From positions 81,658,808 to 81,722,807 of the forward strand of contig CM042160.1 of NCBI GenBank assembly GCA_023376005.1: a stretch of 64,000 bases of DNA, in the 5' to 3' direction. The DNA comes from Doryteuthis pealeii (lineage: Eukaryota; Mollusca; Cephalopoda; Myopsida; Loliginidae). The notes below the pieces were generated by a model. The model had not been told where the DNA came from. It did no database searches and saw only the letters and a program-made list of their open reading frames with translations. Each line of letters begins with the position of its first letter. Positions within the stretch are counted from its first letter, which is position 1. The position numbers and the translations under genes were made by a program. Positions 10,601 to 18,479 of this stretch are shown piece by piece.

Positions 10601-12406
10601 TAAATAATTACAATTGGTGGATCCATTTATTTTTTGAGGGGAAGCTATTTGCATAAATGCATCTTGGCCTCCTGCCCTAAAAATACGCTAAGTGGTGCCA
10701 GCTCAAAAAAACAACCTGCATTTTTCCCCAAATTTATTCTCAACAAGTAAATGTAAATATTTTAACCCTCTCCCTCTTTAAAATATTATTTTTTAGTGGT
10801 TTGAAGGCTTTTTTACCAACAAATTACTTTTTTAGTGATTTAAAGGTGTTAAAAGTAAGCCAGCACCCAGGTTTTTTATCGACAAGTAAATGTAAATATT
10901 TACACCCCCACCCCCTTAAAATATCTTCATTTTTTTTTTTTTTTCTTTTCATTTTATTTTAATTCAAAACAACTGTCACAAATTTTTAAATAAATACGAT
11001 TGAGTTCCGAAAATAAAAACATTATTAAAGCAAACAACTGTCGCATATTTTTTAAATAAATATCAACGAGTTTTGAAAATTAAAAACCCTAACCCTAATC
11101 TTAAACCCTAAAAACCACTAAAAAGAATATTAAAATAAAAATGCTTCAACAAGCTAGGGACTTCAATTATAGTGTGGTTGTTGTTTTTCAGCAGGCACAG
11201 CTTAGCTGATTTTAGGGCAGGAGGCCAGAACGCATTTGTGCGAAGAGCCCCATTTTTTTTTATTAATTGAATTACTGTCCCTGAAATAATATTGTTCAAA
11301 ATAACTATTTAACATATGATAATACTCATATTCTTTCAGTAATACTTACATCAATTCCTGACTTCTGACAATCCCTTATTTCAGTCAGCGACACCAGACT
11401 CGATCAATAGGCTGGTCATTTCAAACCCTAGCACCTATATGATTGTCCCAACCGTATCCTTCAAATTGCTCTTGTGGCAAATCCCCACCCCATTTTTGTC
11501 ATATAGGTGCTAGAAGGCAGTGGCTGTGGGTCAATTACCATTATTTATTAATATACACCAGAAGTTAATGAAAATTATTTCTACCAATTTATTAATACAC
11601 ATGAAGTTAATGAAAATTATTTCTACCAATTTATTAATACACATGAAGTTAATGAAAATTATTTCTACCAATTTATTAATACACCAGAAGTTAATGAAAA
11701 TTATTTCTACCAATTTAATAATACACCAGAAGTTAATGAACATTATTTCTACCAATTTATTAATACACATGAAGTTAATGAAAATTATTTCTACCAATTT
11801 ATTAATACAATTATTTCTACCAATTTAATAATACACCAGAAGTTAATGAAAATTATTTCTACCAATTTATTAATACACATGAAGTAATGAAGTTAATGAA
11901 AATTATTTCTACCAATTATTAATACACATGAAGTTAATGACATGAAGTTAATCTCTCTTATTTAAAATATTAAATGCAAAAAAAATATTCCATGCTGTTA
12001 TTATTTAAAATCCTTTTTTTAATTATCTTCATAAATATAAATTAAATCTTCCTTATTTTTGCTCAAAAAACAAAATCTGGTGATAATGAATGTGTATGTG
12101 TATTTACTTAGTTGTTAATTGTTTTATTTTCATAGTTTCATCTGGACATACATACACACCAACTGTGCTTTATATATGTATAGATAGATGGTGATAGTCA
12201 TTTTTCTATAATTTATCTTTTTTTTTCTTTTTTTTTCAGGTGTCTATGAATACGTACCTGTTGAAGGTGAAGAAGATTCAATGCGATTGCAAATCAACGC
12301 ACAGAACTGTATACATTGCAAAACTTGTGACATAAAAGACCCCAGCCAAAATATCAATTGGGTGTGTCCGCAAGGGGGAGAGGGACCTGCCTATAATGGC
12401 ATGTGA
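397..12406 (+). CDS. ETFDH: ETFDH, C-terminal three quarters (nine exons, joined)
   Basis: The gene encodes ETF-ubiquinone oxidoreductase, the FAD and 4Fe-4S enzyme of the inner mitochondrial membrane that moves electrons from reduced ETF (fatty-acid and amino-acid oxidation) to ubiquinone. Exons 397-515, 2341-2418, 3259-3471, 5464-5538, 6712-6855, 7467-7629, 9104-9286, 10369-10590 and 12240-12406 join in frame through GT-AG introns into 454 codons plus TGA. The vertebrate protein has about 617 residues, so the transit peptide and N-terminal FAD fold lie upstream of base 1. Near-identical family blocks include [37 protein letters not shown] and [14 protein letters not shown]. The four cluster cysteines are present, one in FCPAG and three in CIHCKTC. 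The spacing from the first to the second is 26 residues, against 25 in human. No frameshift or missing key residue was seen. Identification is by recognition of the family, and it is close to certain. Confidence 0.97.
650..1065. repeat. Degenerate short tandem repeat in ETFDH intron
   Basis: Phrases such as AATGGACATTTGACCAAA, CAGACATTTCACCAATGG and GGCCAACAGACATTTCAC recur every 15-40 bases with many substitutions. It looks like an old minisatellite. No coding frame is maintained. Confidence 0.7.
1461..1520 (+). pseudogene. Decayed duplicate of the ETFDH exon 2 acceptor and exon start
   Basis: These 60 bases align with 2297-2356, the end of the next intron plus the first 16 bases of the exon, with about 50 matches and one gap. 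The pyrimidine tract and CTGTTTAA of the exon are kept, but the AG acceptor is AA here. Similarity stops after about 16 exon bases, so it is not a usable exon. Confidence 0.6.
1745..2280 (-). mobile_element. LTR-like remnant, copy 1
   Basis: The segment shares long blocks with 4240-4780 and 17095-17610, for example TCGATAAAAAGGTACAACAC and the phrase on GTCAACACCCGAAA. On the minus strand it ends in TTTGGTACCGTGAC, similar to the primer-site motif next to the LTR at 38801. No coding part remains. Calling it an LTR is inference from this junction. Confidence 0.5.
2341..2418 (+). CDS. ETFDH: ETFDH exon (second in window)
   Basis: The exon is 26 codons, phase 0 to phase 0, with acceptor TTTTGTAG and donor GTTGGA, which is weaker than its neighbours. 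It encodes [18 protein letters not shown] and then HKDGSPK, the conserved FAD-domain strand region. A decayed copy of its acceptor and first bases lies at 1461-1520. Confidence 0.95.
2745..2955 (+). repeat. SINE family S2, 5' truncated
   Basis: The 3' half of the S2 consensus is present: GGCTCTTTAACCTTGGTTAG, GAATTCAAACCTGTTGAACT, and GAAATTGACCTTGTGTCAC leading to GGGTTGGTA. The tRNA-like head is missing. The following 300 bases to the next exon are AT-rich intron. Confidence 0.7.
3259..3471 (+). CDS. ETFDH: ETFDH exon (third in window)
   Basis: The exon is 71 codons, phase 0 to phase 0, with acceptor AAATCTAG and donor GTAAGT. It carries the [14 protein letters not shown] and [15 protein letters not shown] blocks, the latter part of the FAD-binding fold, followed by the YGIG and HTIGWPL motifs that lead into the ubiquinone-binding domain. 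Confidence 0.96.
3640..3765 (+). repeat. Short repeated motif (AGTAGATCTTGTAATC)
   Basis: AGTAGATCTTGTAATC occurs at about 3650 and 3716 and again near 4828, each followed by a similar tail (CTAATCTGTAG or CTAGTCTGTAG). It may be an old tandem piece of the neighbouring LTR-like elements. Confidence 0.4.
3768..4236 (+). mobile_element. Retroposon family A, 5' truncated
   Basis: It aligns with the full copies at 24044 and 22589 from GTGGATGAGCAGTTCATGAC to the tail GATATGCCGTAAAACC. The first 130 bases of the family are lost. It is interrupted at its 3' end by the LTR-like segment that follows. Confidence 0.75.
4240..4780 (-). mobile_element. LTR-like remnant, copy 2
   Basis: It is homologous to 1745-2280 and 17095-17610 (shared ACACGAGAAATATGTCGTCA, GGAGAGGAGGAAAGGCAGAG, GTCAACACCCGA). 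The open frame at 4572-5081 runs out of it and matches no protein I know. Bases 4780-5290 are AT-rich intron with nothing else recognised. Confidence 0.5.
5290..5416 (+). mobile_element. Helitron family B, 3' end fragment
   Basis: This is the terminal part of the family seen whole at 24758-25246: GATTATTATACTTTTTACAT to GTGGTATATCC and GGTCCTGCTTG. The terminal CTAG is mutated to CTTG. Confidence 0.65.
5464..5538 (+). CDS. ETFDH: ETFDH exon (fourth in window)
   Basis: This is a 25-codon, phase 0 exon between CAG and GTAAGT. It encodes [19 protein letters not shown] and IAVGMV. The TYGGSFLYH block is essentially invariant in the family and belongs to the ubiquinone-binding domain. Confidence 0.95.
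5540..6700 (+). other. ETFDH intron, nothing recognised
   Basis: The intron between exons 4 and 5 is AT-rich. It has a short repeat of the phrase TGTACCATATATGGTGC and TGTACCATATGTGGCAC around 5880-5940, and a moderately GC-richer stretch at 6400-6650. I see no coding, RNA or transposon signature. Confidence 0.5.
6712..6855 (+). CDS. ETFDH: ETFDH exon (fifth in window)
   Basis: The exon is 48 codons, phase 0, with acceptor TATTAG and donor GTAAGT. It encodes [19 protein letters not shown], then the [16 protein letters not shown] block, a core segment of the ETF-QO fold. Confidence 0.96.
6943..7346. mobile_element. Fold-back element (GGTAATCTGAAC ends)
   Basis: The ends GGTAATCTGAACATTAG and CTAATGTTCAGATTACC are inverted copies. 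The arms extend about 180 bases each with substitutions (TAAATGAGAGTAACCTCC against GGAGGTTACTCTCATTTA). No clear target duplication is left. It follows a 27-base scrap of a Helitron B 5' end (6914-6942). Confidence 0.75.
7467..7629 (+). CDS. ETFDH: ETFDH exon (sixth in window)
   Basis: The exon has 163 bases, enters in phase 0 and leaves in phase 1 (Gly split with the next exon), with acceptor TTTTAG and donor GTAATT. It carries [20 protein letters not shown] and the [10 protein letters not shown] helix, which is the C-terminal FAD-contacting motif typical of GR2-type flavoproteins. Confidence 0.96.
7761..8045 (-). mobile_element. Retroposon family A, diverged fragment
   Basis: On the minus strand it matches the middle and 3' part of family A: GATCAATCAACTGGTCAC, GCACCTATATGATTGTCCC, and the end AGGGTCCCATCCATGGGTTA. 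It is more diverged than the other copies. Confidence 0.65.
8260..8798 (+). pseudogene. LINE ORF C-terminus with three C2H2 fingers, broken
   Basis: One frame reads [12 protein letters not shown], the conserved segment before the end of RTE/Jockey-type reverse transcriptase ORFs. A shift then leads into a second open frame with three zinc-finger pairs of the kind C-x2-C-x12-H-x3-[22 protein letters not shown], a variant with Ile-Tyr between the first Cys and Asn-Lys-Val-Cys, and [21 protein letters not shown]. Such fingers close many non-LTR ORFs. The 5' part is missing, as expected for a truncated insertion. It sits within an ETFDH intron in the same orientation. An independent zinc-finger gene is less likely because no promoter or upstream exon is evident. 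Confidence 0.7.
8863..9060. mobile_element. Fold-back element with telomere-like loop
   Basis: The arms run from GGTTATATCCTATAAGCC to the inverse GGCTTATAGGAAATAACC and include ACTCTTGACTGATAAATT and its inverse. The loop contains GGGTTAGGGTTTGGGTTAG. It ends 43 bases before an ETFDH exon. Confidence 0.8.
9104..9286 (+). CDS. ETFDH: ETFDH exon (seventh in window)
   Basis: The exon has 183 bases, phase 1 to phase 1, acceptor TACAG and donor GTATGG. It encodes [19 protein letters not shown] and the hydrophobic stretch [19 protein letters not shown]. By position this matches the hydrophobic hairpin that seats the pig enzyme on the membrane surface near ubiquinone (known family structure; the mapping is my inference). 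Confidence 0.95.
9346..9486 (-). mobile_element. Retroposon family A, fragment
   Basis: On the minus strand it carries GAGGTTCCAATTCTGGAG, GGAGTACCCCTCCATCGCC and AGGGTCCCATCCATGGGTTA, the 3' third of family A. Confidence 0.65.
9767..9925 (+). repeat. SINE family S3
   Basis: It has a tRNA-like head with A-box TGGTGTAATGG and B-box-like GAGTTTGATCCTC, followed by GCCTTGTGCCACATC. A second partial head (ATGGCGTAATGGTTAGCAAG) follows at 9898. It is not a functional tRNA because the cloverleaf is incomplete. Confidence 0.7.
10185..10345 (+). repeat. Dispersed repeat, relative of 19583-19760
   Basis: CTTCAACCAACAATGAAGC, CGAAATATTAATTGAAT and the ending GTCCTTCACTCCTCATA recur at 19600-19757. 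In the other copy it abuts an (AT)n tract. It runs to just before the eighth ETFDH exon. Confidence 0.6.
10369..10590 (+). CDS. ETFDH: ETFDH exon (eighth in window)
   Basis: The exon has 222 bases, phase 1 to phase 1, acceptor TTTTAG and donor GTATGT. It encodes the ferredoxin-like domain start: [32 protein letters not shown] and [11 protein letters not shown]. The cysteine of FCPAG is the first 4Fe-4S ligand (human Cys561). Confidence 0.96.
10638..11251. mobile_element. Fold-back element in the last ETFDH intron
   Basis: The left end reads GGGGAAGCTATTTGCATAAA and GGCCTCCTGCCCTAAAA. The right end is the inverse, TTTTAGGGCAGGAGGCC with GTGCGAAGAGCCCC. Internal sequence has AACCCTAACCCTAATC, another telomere-like scrap. 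Flanking T-rich bases hide any target duplication. Confidence 0.7.
11388..11532 (+). mobile_element. Retroposon family A, fragment
   Basis: GATCAATAGGCTGGTCA, CCTAGCACCTATATGATTG and GTGCTAGAAGGCAGTGGCTG identify the middle of family A. Confidence 0.65.
11541..11948. repeat. 42-bp minisatellite
   Basis: The unit contains GAAGTTAATGAAAATTATTT and CTACCAATTTATTAATACAC. The spacing between the first GAAGTT motifs (11561, 11603) is 42. There are about nine copies, with the last ones broken by deletions. The period is a multiple of three, so long open frames on both strands are an artefact. Confidence 0.9.
12240..12406 (+). CDS. ETFDH: ETFDH last exon with stop codon
   Basis: The acceptor is a long pyrimidine run ending in CAG and the stop is TGA at 12404-12406. 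It encodes [20 protein letters not shown], then [19 protein letters not shown] with the remaining three cluster cysteines (Cys-x2-Cys-x2-Cys), ending in GPAYNGM, the standard family C-terminus. Confidence 0.96.
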
Positions 12407-12430
12407 TATTAGCTCTTAATTAATAGACCA

Positions 12431-12436
12431 ATTAAA
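12431..12436 (+). promoter_or_regulatory. Possible ETFDH polyadenylation signal
   Basis: ATTAAA lies 25 bases after the stop codon and is followed by an A-rich stretch. Only the hexamer supports this. A later signal is possible. Confidence 0.25.
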
Positions 12437-12494
12437 ATCAATTTGTGAAAAAAAGAAAAAATACAAACTGAAGAAGAAATTGCCATATGTACAG

Positions 12495-12600
12495 TTGCTG
12501 AGTACTTGTCTGAAGAGATGGTCCCAAGAGAAAATGTGTCATAGTTTGTGATATCACTTGGGAATATAAGACAGTGCTAGACTCACAGTTTTGAGTTGTT
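12495..12600 (+). repeat. Short repeat, inverted partner at 13140-13265
   Basis: ACTTGTCTGAAGAGATGGTC and CACTTGGGAATA recur inverted at 13265-13140, with about 75 bases of similarity. The two copies flank the Helitron B remnant between them. The origin is not recognised. Confidence 0.6.
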
Positions 12601-12636
12601 GATTCCCAGTACATAATGTACTGGAAATCATTTTAA

Positions 12637-13031
12637 CTAGCAGGATCTGTGGATATACAACAGTATAATAATTTAATTATTACAACATTTTGATAAGTTT
12701 ACTTAAGAGCTATTTTAAAATAGTTCAATATGTAAAAAGTATAATAATCTTGATTTAACTCCCTCTCTTTTTTTTTCTTTCTTTCTTTCCCTCTTTTTAT
12801 CTTTTCATTATGGTCGATTGAAACAGATTTGTGTTATTGCTTCCACACGCTCATCCCCTCTTTCTATCTTTCCCCTACTCTCTTTTTTTATTTCCTATTA
12901 TATTTTTTCTGTGTAGCATGTCCTCTTTTCATGTCTTTATTTCTTTTTAATAATAATGGAATGGTCTGTTATTTAGCTGAGGTGACGGCATTTGGCAGAT
13001 AAGTATCACCAGATAATCAGGATTTACAATT
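12637..13031 (-). mobile_element. Helitron family B, 5' truncated
   Basis: Read on the minus strand it ends with CTGTTGTATATCCACAG, then CTAG at 12640-12637 followed by T. It matches the full copy at 24758 through AGATAATCAGGATTTACA and then stops, so the TC end is lost. Confidence 0.75.
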
Positions 13032-13139
13032 TTCGAATAACTTTATTTATTAAAATAAATAAATTCTGTACACACTGGGCTGGTTTTAAGAATATGAAAT
13101 ATCTTTTATTTATTTATTTATCAAAATAAGTCTTGGTCA

Positions 13140-13265
13140 TAATGACATCTAAAACTGAAAACTTCTAGTTGAGCTCAGTCCTACCATTCCCAAGGGTCAT
13201 CACATGTCACGGCTTTCCTTTTGGGACCATCTCTTCAGACAAGTACCCAGTTGTCGTGTACTGAA
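13140..13265 (-). repeat. Inverted copy of the 12495-12600 repeat
   Basis: On the minus strand it contains GTACTTGTCTGAAGAGATGG and CCCTTGGGAATGG. A minus-strand frame here reads GYLSEEMVPKGKP, but I recognise no protein. Confidence 0.55.
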
Positions 13266-13399
13266 ACATGTCTAAATGGTGGATGTGTTCAGGTTTTATC
13301 TCCAGCAATTTGAAAAAAAAAAGAAAAAAAAGAAAATAATCAAATTTATAATTTGTGATCATCAAACGGCTGTAGACATCGATCGAGTTTTTGGCGTAT

Positions 13400-13600
13400 T
13401 GCAATTTTTAATTAGTAATTAATTAAAATTGATTAATTTTAATTAGTAATTAATTAAAATTAATTTTCAGGAAAATGAAGTTTCTGTAATAAGTTTTCTT
13501 TTTACAACCAAATCTTCCATGGAGTTTTTTTTTTAATTTTTTTATATCTTTTCTTTTTTTTTCTTTTTTTTTTTGTATTATTTAGTTTTTTCGGACTATC
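13400..13600 (+). repeat. Duplicated segment, copy 1 (partner 14378-14540)
   Basis: TTTTTAATTAGTAATTAATT, CAGGAAAATG and CTTCCATGGAGTTTTTTTT are shared with 14378-14540. Copy 1 has an additional internal repeat of the TTAATTAGTAATTAATT unit. Confidence 0.8.
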
Positions 13601-13604
13601 ATAT

Positions 13605-13830
13605 ACCCAATGTTTCATTCTCCTAGACTGGTTGCCTAACCAAGGTTAAAGATCCCAACCTGCCTTACTATCTACCCATAGCTGGAGGGAGAATAGTTGG
13701 ATTCATATTTTGTGCCAAGGTATTATTACAATATGAAATGCAAACAGCCTCATCCAGAAATTGAACTCATCTCATCGTGCCCATTTCCTAGTGGTAACCA
13801 TTACACCATACGCCTCCACACATAGAAGGA
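13605..13830 (-). repeat. SINE family S2
   Basis: On the minus strand the tRNA-like head carries the A-box phrase GGTGTAATGGTTACCAC and a B-box region with GAGTTCAATTTCTGG, followed by CCAGCTATGGGTAGATAG and ACCTTGGTTAGGCAACC. Confidence 0.75.
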
Positions 13831-13883
13831 AAACTCCAAGGGTTGACATGCTGGAATCTAAAATCCAACCAACCAACCAACCA

Positions 13884-14262
13884 ACCTGTTAAACTCTGAT
13901 TAAGAAATTGGCTTTGTGTCATCATATCCTGCTTGTGCGGATGGGTTGGTAAATTTATATACATATTTACCAACACTTCCGCACGAGCAGGATGTGACAC
14001 ACAAGGTCAATTTCTTAAGCGGAGTTCAACAGGTTTGAATTCAGAGTTTTCCTTTTCCTAGACCGGTTGCCTAACCATGGTTAAAGAGCCCAGCCTGCTT
14101 TACTATTTACCCATAGCTGGAGGGAGAGTAGAATTCGTACCTTTCCTAAGGGTATTAGCGCTAATTTAAATATAATTACCACATCCGGGATTTGAACTCA
14201 GTGTGACGAGTCCATTTCCCATGACTTTAACCATTACACCACTCGCTAAATTGGTAAATTTA
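13884..14262. repeat. Two S2 SINEs tail to tail
   Basis: A plus-strand 3' half (13884-13955, CCTGTTAAACTCTGATTAAG to GGGTTGGTAAA) meets a nearly complete minus-strand copy (13960-14262). The minus copy has head motifs GTGGTGTAATGGTTAAAG and GAGTTCAAATCCCGG. Confidence 0.75.
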
Positions 14263-14335
14263 TATATGTGCCCCCACCGACCTTCTTCGGGTGTTTTTTA
14301 TTGAACTCCTTCATATCATATCAAGAGCCTATATG

Positions 14336-14770
14336 AAGGCAGATGAGGACAACAGTCCGAAAAGTCTAAATAATACAAATTTTTAATTAGTAATTAATTA
14401 AAATTGATTTTCAGGAAAATGGAGTTGCTGTAATAAGTTTTCTTTTTACAATCAAATCTTCCATGGAGTTTTTTTTTTTTAGTTTTTTTATATCTTTTCT
14501 TTTCTTTTTTTCTTTTTTTTAATTTTTTATTTTATTATTTAGTCCGAAAATTCTAAATAATACAAATTATCTAGCCTCATCTCAAAAATTCTGACAAATA
14601 AAAAAAAGAGGATTTTAAAAAAGAATTTGCAATGAGACTTGATAATTAGGGCATATCAGCAAAAACGTTGTGTACATAACAATGAAGACGAGGACAACAG
14701 TCTGAAAAATCTAACTAATACAAATTATCAAACCTCATCTCAAAAATTCAGACCAATAAAAAAAAATATA
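14336..14770. repeat. Family F arm fragments and duplicated segment copy 2
   Basis: GATGAGGACAACAGTCCG or its variant occurs near 14343 and 14689, and its inverse logic matches the arms of the fold-back at 25598-25952. Between them lies the second copy (14378-14540) of the 13400 segment. Confidence 0.55.
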
Positions 14771-15001
14771 TATTTTTCTGACCTCAACAGGTCAGATTAA
14801 CCCAGGATTTTTTAATGTGATTTTTTCTTTTTGGGGCATGTAGCAACAAATAACGTCTTTTTTTTTTTTTTTTTTTTTTTTTGCTTTGTTTGGTTGGTAA
14901 ATATATATACACAACGTTTCAGCTGATACGCCCTCCCGAATGTCATCAGGTGTTTTTTTATTAAACTCAGGAACCTTCTTGTATGTCATAATCAAGGGCT
15001 T

Positions 15002-15485
15002 CGTAATTTATGAGGAAGTGCGTGCCGGTCTCCTGCCTCAAAAATTGCTACCCGGTAACTATCAAAATAACAACCCCAGCTCGTCGTATTTCTTGTTTAT
15101 TTATCGTAATTAGTCGTAATTCTTGTTTAGATATGAAGATGGATATATAGTTTGAATAGACTGAGATAGATAGATAAATAAACAAAATAATATAGATAGA
15201 TATGAACAAATGGAGATAGATATTTTCAACAAGTAAATGTATTTGGGGGGGGCTTCTTTTTTTGTCGTAATTCTTGTTTATTTAAACTAAAAACAAGACA
15301 TTAAACAAACATGAATAAAAGAAAATCTTAGTATTTAAAGTAATATAGATAAATATGAACAAATTGAGATAGATAGATATAAAGATGGATAGTTTTGAAT
15401 AGACTGAGCTGGGTCGTTATTTTAATAGTCACCGGGTAGCAATTTTTGAGGCAGGAGACCGGGATGCACTTCCTCATAAATTACC
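15002..15485. mobile_element. Inverted-repeat DNA transposon (family M), copy 1
   Basis: Terminal inverted repeats of about 80 bases begin (G/C)GTAATTTATGAGGAAGTGC. The flanks AAGGGCTT (14994-15001) and AAGGGCTC (15486-15493) are an 8-bp target duplication with one mismatch. The interior has no coding frame and is rich in GATA steps. It lies inside family F sequence. Confidence 0.9.
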
Positions 15486-15739
15486 AAGGGCTCTATATAA
15501 CAACAAAGATGAGGACAACAGTCTGAAAAATCTAAATAATACAAATTATCTAGACTCATCTCCAAAAATTTAAAAAAATATATATTTTTCATGGCCTCCC
15601 ACCAGACAGGATTCAAACTGTTTTTTTTTTGTTTTTTTTTGTTTTTCATGGGGCATCCAGCAACAAATAATTTCTTTTTTTGCCTTTAAATATTTTTATC
15701 CTAAAATGTCCAGTCATCAATGATTGTTAAACTTTTACA

Positions 15740-16330
15740 CGCCCTGTGGATGGGGCGTTTGAATGCACCGACTGCACCTCTGCAGAGGGGTAAGACTCCC
15801 CCAATGGGGCCACCTGTTGGCCATGGGTGGCGACCCATAATGCTTAAGGATAGAGCCCAGGTGGATGAGCAATTCATGACCTGCAATACTCCACTTTTGC
15901 CCTATCTTGGGATAGACGGGCGGTCGGAGAGGCTCCCTCCGATCAATCGGCTAGTCACGTCAAGCCCTAGCACCTATATGATTTTCCCAACCCTATTGCC
16001 CTTATGGCAAGCCCCCCTCTTTTATCATATGGGTGCTAGAAGGCGGTGGCTGCAGGTCTACATGTCCTGGGAATGACGTTAAACTCTATCTGATGGTGAG
16101 GTTCCAGTTTTGGAGGTTTGGGGAATGTGGAGCACCCCTTCATCACCATTGCTCCCTGGTCCACTCTGACCCGGAGTGGTAGTACCAGTTAGGGTCCCAT
16201 CTATGGGTTAAATAGAAAAATGTATTTATAAAAAAATTGTATTATCCATTAAGAATTGATTTATTTCAAAACTTTATCGGCATTAAATGACCCACTGAGG
16301 TTGATATGCCGTAAAACAAACCAAACCAAA
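15740..16330 (+). mobile_element. Retroposon family A, full length
   Basis: It begins CGCCCTGTGGATGGGGCG and ends in an AAACAAACCAAACC tail. The flanks TAAACTTTTACA (15728-15739 and 16331-16342) are an exact 12-bp duplication. No tRNA-like promoter boxes were found. Confidence 0.9.
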
Positions 16331-16342
16331 TAAACTTTTACA

Positions 16343-16845
16343 TATTTCCTTTTTTCTCAAACGTTTTCTTAGAAAGAGAAGCCCAACCTTAGGATTCTTT
16401 TTGTCTGATGCCATTTAAAATGTACTATTATTTATTTATATTTTCCATTGAAAAAAAAAATGGGAATACCAGAGTAAAGGAGTGTTTCTGAATTGTCATA
16501 GAAAGGGTGTGGGGGGAGAGGGAGAAAGAAGCACGGTGGTTAAACTGCTTAGTGGGCCATAAATTCACTTGAAGCCTCAAATCATTGACTAATCTTCAGC
16601 AATTGAGCGCACTCTGACTACACACCTTGGATTTTTTATTTTTTTTATTTTACTGTTTTTATTGTTTATTTATTTTATTTGAAAAAGTCTACTGTCTCAG
16701 ACACAATGCTCCATATTGTGGTCCACTGTTGCCTGCAGTACCTCCTCATTTTATAAGGCAAAACATTTCTTCTTAAGATGGAATTGACACTGTATAATAA
16801 ATGCCTATGATTCTCAGTGAAAACTGGGTACCAAACTAATACTGA
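16343..16845. other. Unassigned AT-rich stretch
   Basis: No gene, RNA or repeat family was recognised here apart from homopolymer-rich runs around 16640-16680. Confidence 0.4.
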
Positions 16846-16849
16846 GACT

Positions 16850-17100
16850 ATGTCGGTAGTGCAACCACCGAGTTCCAGATTCGATACTGGCACTCGCCAA
16901 CCCAGCACATGAGTAGATACAGCTTGGATCTGTGCAGTAAAGTGAGGAGCTGATGGCAGGTGTGGCATTTTGCCTCAGATACAAAAACAATCTTCCTGGC
17001 AGAGTGGCCTATTGTCGGTATCAGCCAAACAATAAGGGAGTCTATCCCCTTATCACTTACACTAGACCAGGGAGATTTTTTTTTCTGAGGTGGAGTGCCA
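16850..17100. repeat. SINE family S1, plus copy joined to an inverted partial copy
   Basis: Bases 16850-17001 run forward (GTCGGTAG, GATTCGATACTGG, GTAAAGTGAGGAGCTGATGG, to AATCTTCCTGG). From 17002 the 3' half runs backwards (GGTATCAGCCAA, GGGAGTCTATCCCC, GGTGGAGTGCCA). Confidence 0.7.
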
Positions 17101-17610
17101 CATGTAATGTAGTGATATATGGTCACAGTACCCAAAGCAATATAAGTAATGTGGCGGTAGCGATATATTCACCGTACTAAAAAGGTGTTCGGCACGTGGC
17201 GGTCATCTTGTCGATAAAAAAGTACAACACGAGAAATATATCGTCACAAGCTGCTAGCTTTTATTTCCAGGTTAGGCTCGTCTCGTGGGTTGTATCGGAG
17301 AGGAGGAAAGGCAGAGAGAGAGAGAAAACACTGCTAGATTACTGTGATCCCACAAGGGACCCAAAGTCCGGTCCGTACCCTACGACGTCCAAAAGCACAA
17401 AGAGGCTGGTATTTTTCTTTGTCGTTCCACGTCACCACGTGACTTCTGGTTCCGGTCAACACCCGAAATTTCCAGTTGACATTCAATTCTCCATTCGGAG
17501 GGGGGGGTCACTCCCCAGTCAAAATCACAACAACGGTTTTTTTTGCTCATCACTATTTTTTAAACCTTTACTATCACTTATTTCTTCTTCCTCTCTTTTC
17601 TAATATAGTA
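17095..17610 (-). mobile_element. LTR-like remnant, copy 3
   Basis: On the minus strand it ends with TTTGGGTACTGTGACCA and ACTACATTACATGTGGCA, the same layout as the junction beside the LTR at 38801. It shares GTACAACACGAGAAATATAT and CGTCACCACGTGACTTC with copies 1 and 2. Confidence 0.55.
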
Positions 17611-17639
17611 GTTCTCGCTCAGGATAATCCCCATCTTGC

Positions 17640-17800
17640 TACACACACCTACCATCAGTTCCTCCACTTTACTGCACAGATCAGATTACATAATCTGTGC
17701 TACTCATGTGCTGAGTTGGTGGGGACAGGTATTGAACCAGGAACCTTGTGATTCCTAGGCGGGTGCTCTAACAACTGAGCTAAACCGTGAAGCGTAAATT
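17640..17800 (-). repeat. SINE family S1
   Basis: On the minus strand the head TTTAGCTCAGTTGTTAGAG and GGTTCCTGGTTCAATACC are tRNA-like A and B boxes, followed by the shared S1 body (AGCACAGATTATG, GGAGGAACTGATGGTAGG). Confidence 0.75.
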
Positions 17801-17912
17801 CCCGAATAGACTGTGTTGCACATTTTTCTGTGTGGCTTTCAAATTGCACACAGAGTGAAGCAATGCACAACGTGTCAGTGCACCAACTATCACAATACTA
17901 CCAACGACAGCC
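17800..17912. repeat. Dispersed repeat D, copy 1 (others at 21181-21345)
   Basis: GTGAAGCAATGCACAACGTG and CAGTGCACCAACTATCAC recur at 21181-21345, where the unit occurs one and a half times. Confidence 0.6.
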
Positions 17913-18124
17913 AGTACATAAAGCTAGCTTATCAATTAAGCCACAAAGGCTAATAAATTACAGTAATTCAAATTTAGCCATATATCTTACTCCACTTAAG
18001 CAACGGCAGGTACTATAAGCAACCTGGGTCCTTTGTTTATCAAAAAGACTTGATTTAGCATTAAATGACCCGAAAAGGGTTGATGTGCCATAAAACAACC
18101 AACCAAATCTTATTTTTTCACCTT

Positions 18125-18475
18125 TTTTTATATATCTATTATTATACTAAAGCCGAGTTAATCAACTTTTGCTTTCTGAAGGCTTTTTTACTGTTTAGTT
18201 TAATGACACAAAAATTATACTAAATTATTCCTCACTTTTAGGATTGAATTATGTTGAAAAAAATTCTGTTTTATTTGGTTCTAATTAGTCGTAATTTGCA
18301 ATTAAGTAAAAAACCGACCAATCTCTTACTTTACTCTGTGTCTATCTCTTTCTTCCCCTCTATGTATCTCTTGACTACCTCCTCGTTATATAATGTTAGT
18401 TTCTCTGGAGAGAGAGAGAGAGAGCCAGGAGAATTTGAAATGTATTCCTATGTTAAATTTCACAACCCGTAGCTT
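18125..18475 (+). repeat. Dispersed repeat C, copy 1 (partner 37560-37925)
   Basis: Both copies carry GTCGTAATTTGCAATTAAGT or a close variant, ACCAATCTCTTACTTTA, GTTAGTTTCTCTGG, a GA run, and GAGAATTTGAAATGTATT. A family A-like tail (GGTTGATGTGCCATAAAAC) precedes this copy at 18078. Confidence 0.7.
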
Positions 18476-18479
18476 AGAT

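Noticed and set aside
11083..11120. Interstitial telomere
   Set aside because: Only two to three imperfect CCCTAA units inside a fold-back element.
11520..11828. Open frames on both strands with a 14-residue repeat
   Set aside because: They come from a 42-bp minisatellite whose period is a multiple of three.
13207..13404. Minus-strand frame ending GYLSEEMVPKGKP
   Set aside because: A short repeat with an inverted partner at 12495; no known protein and no start or splice context.
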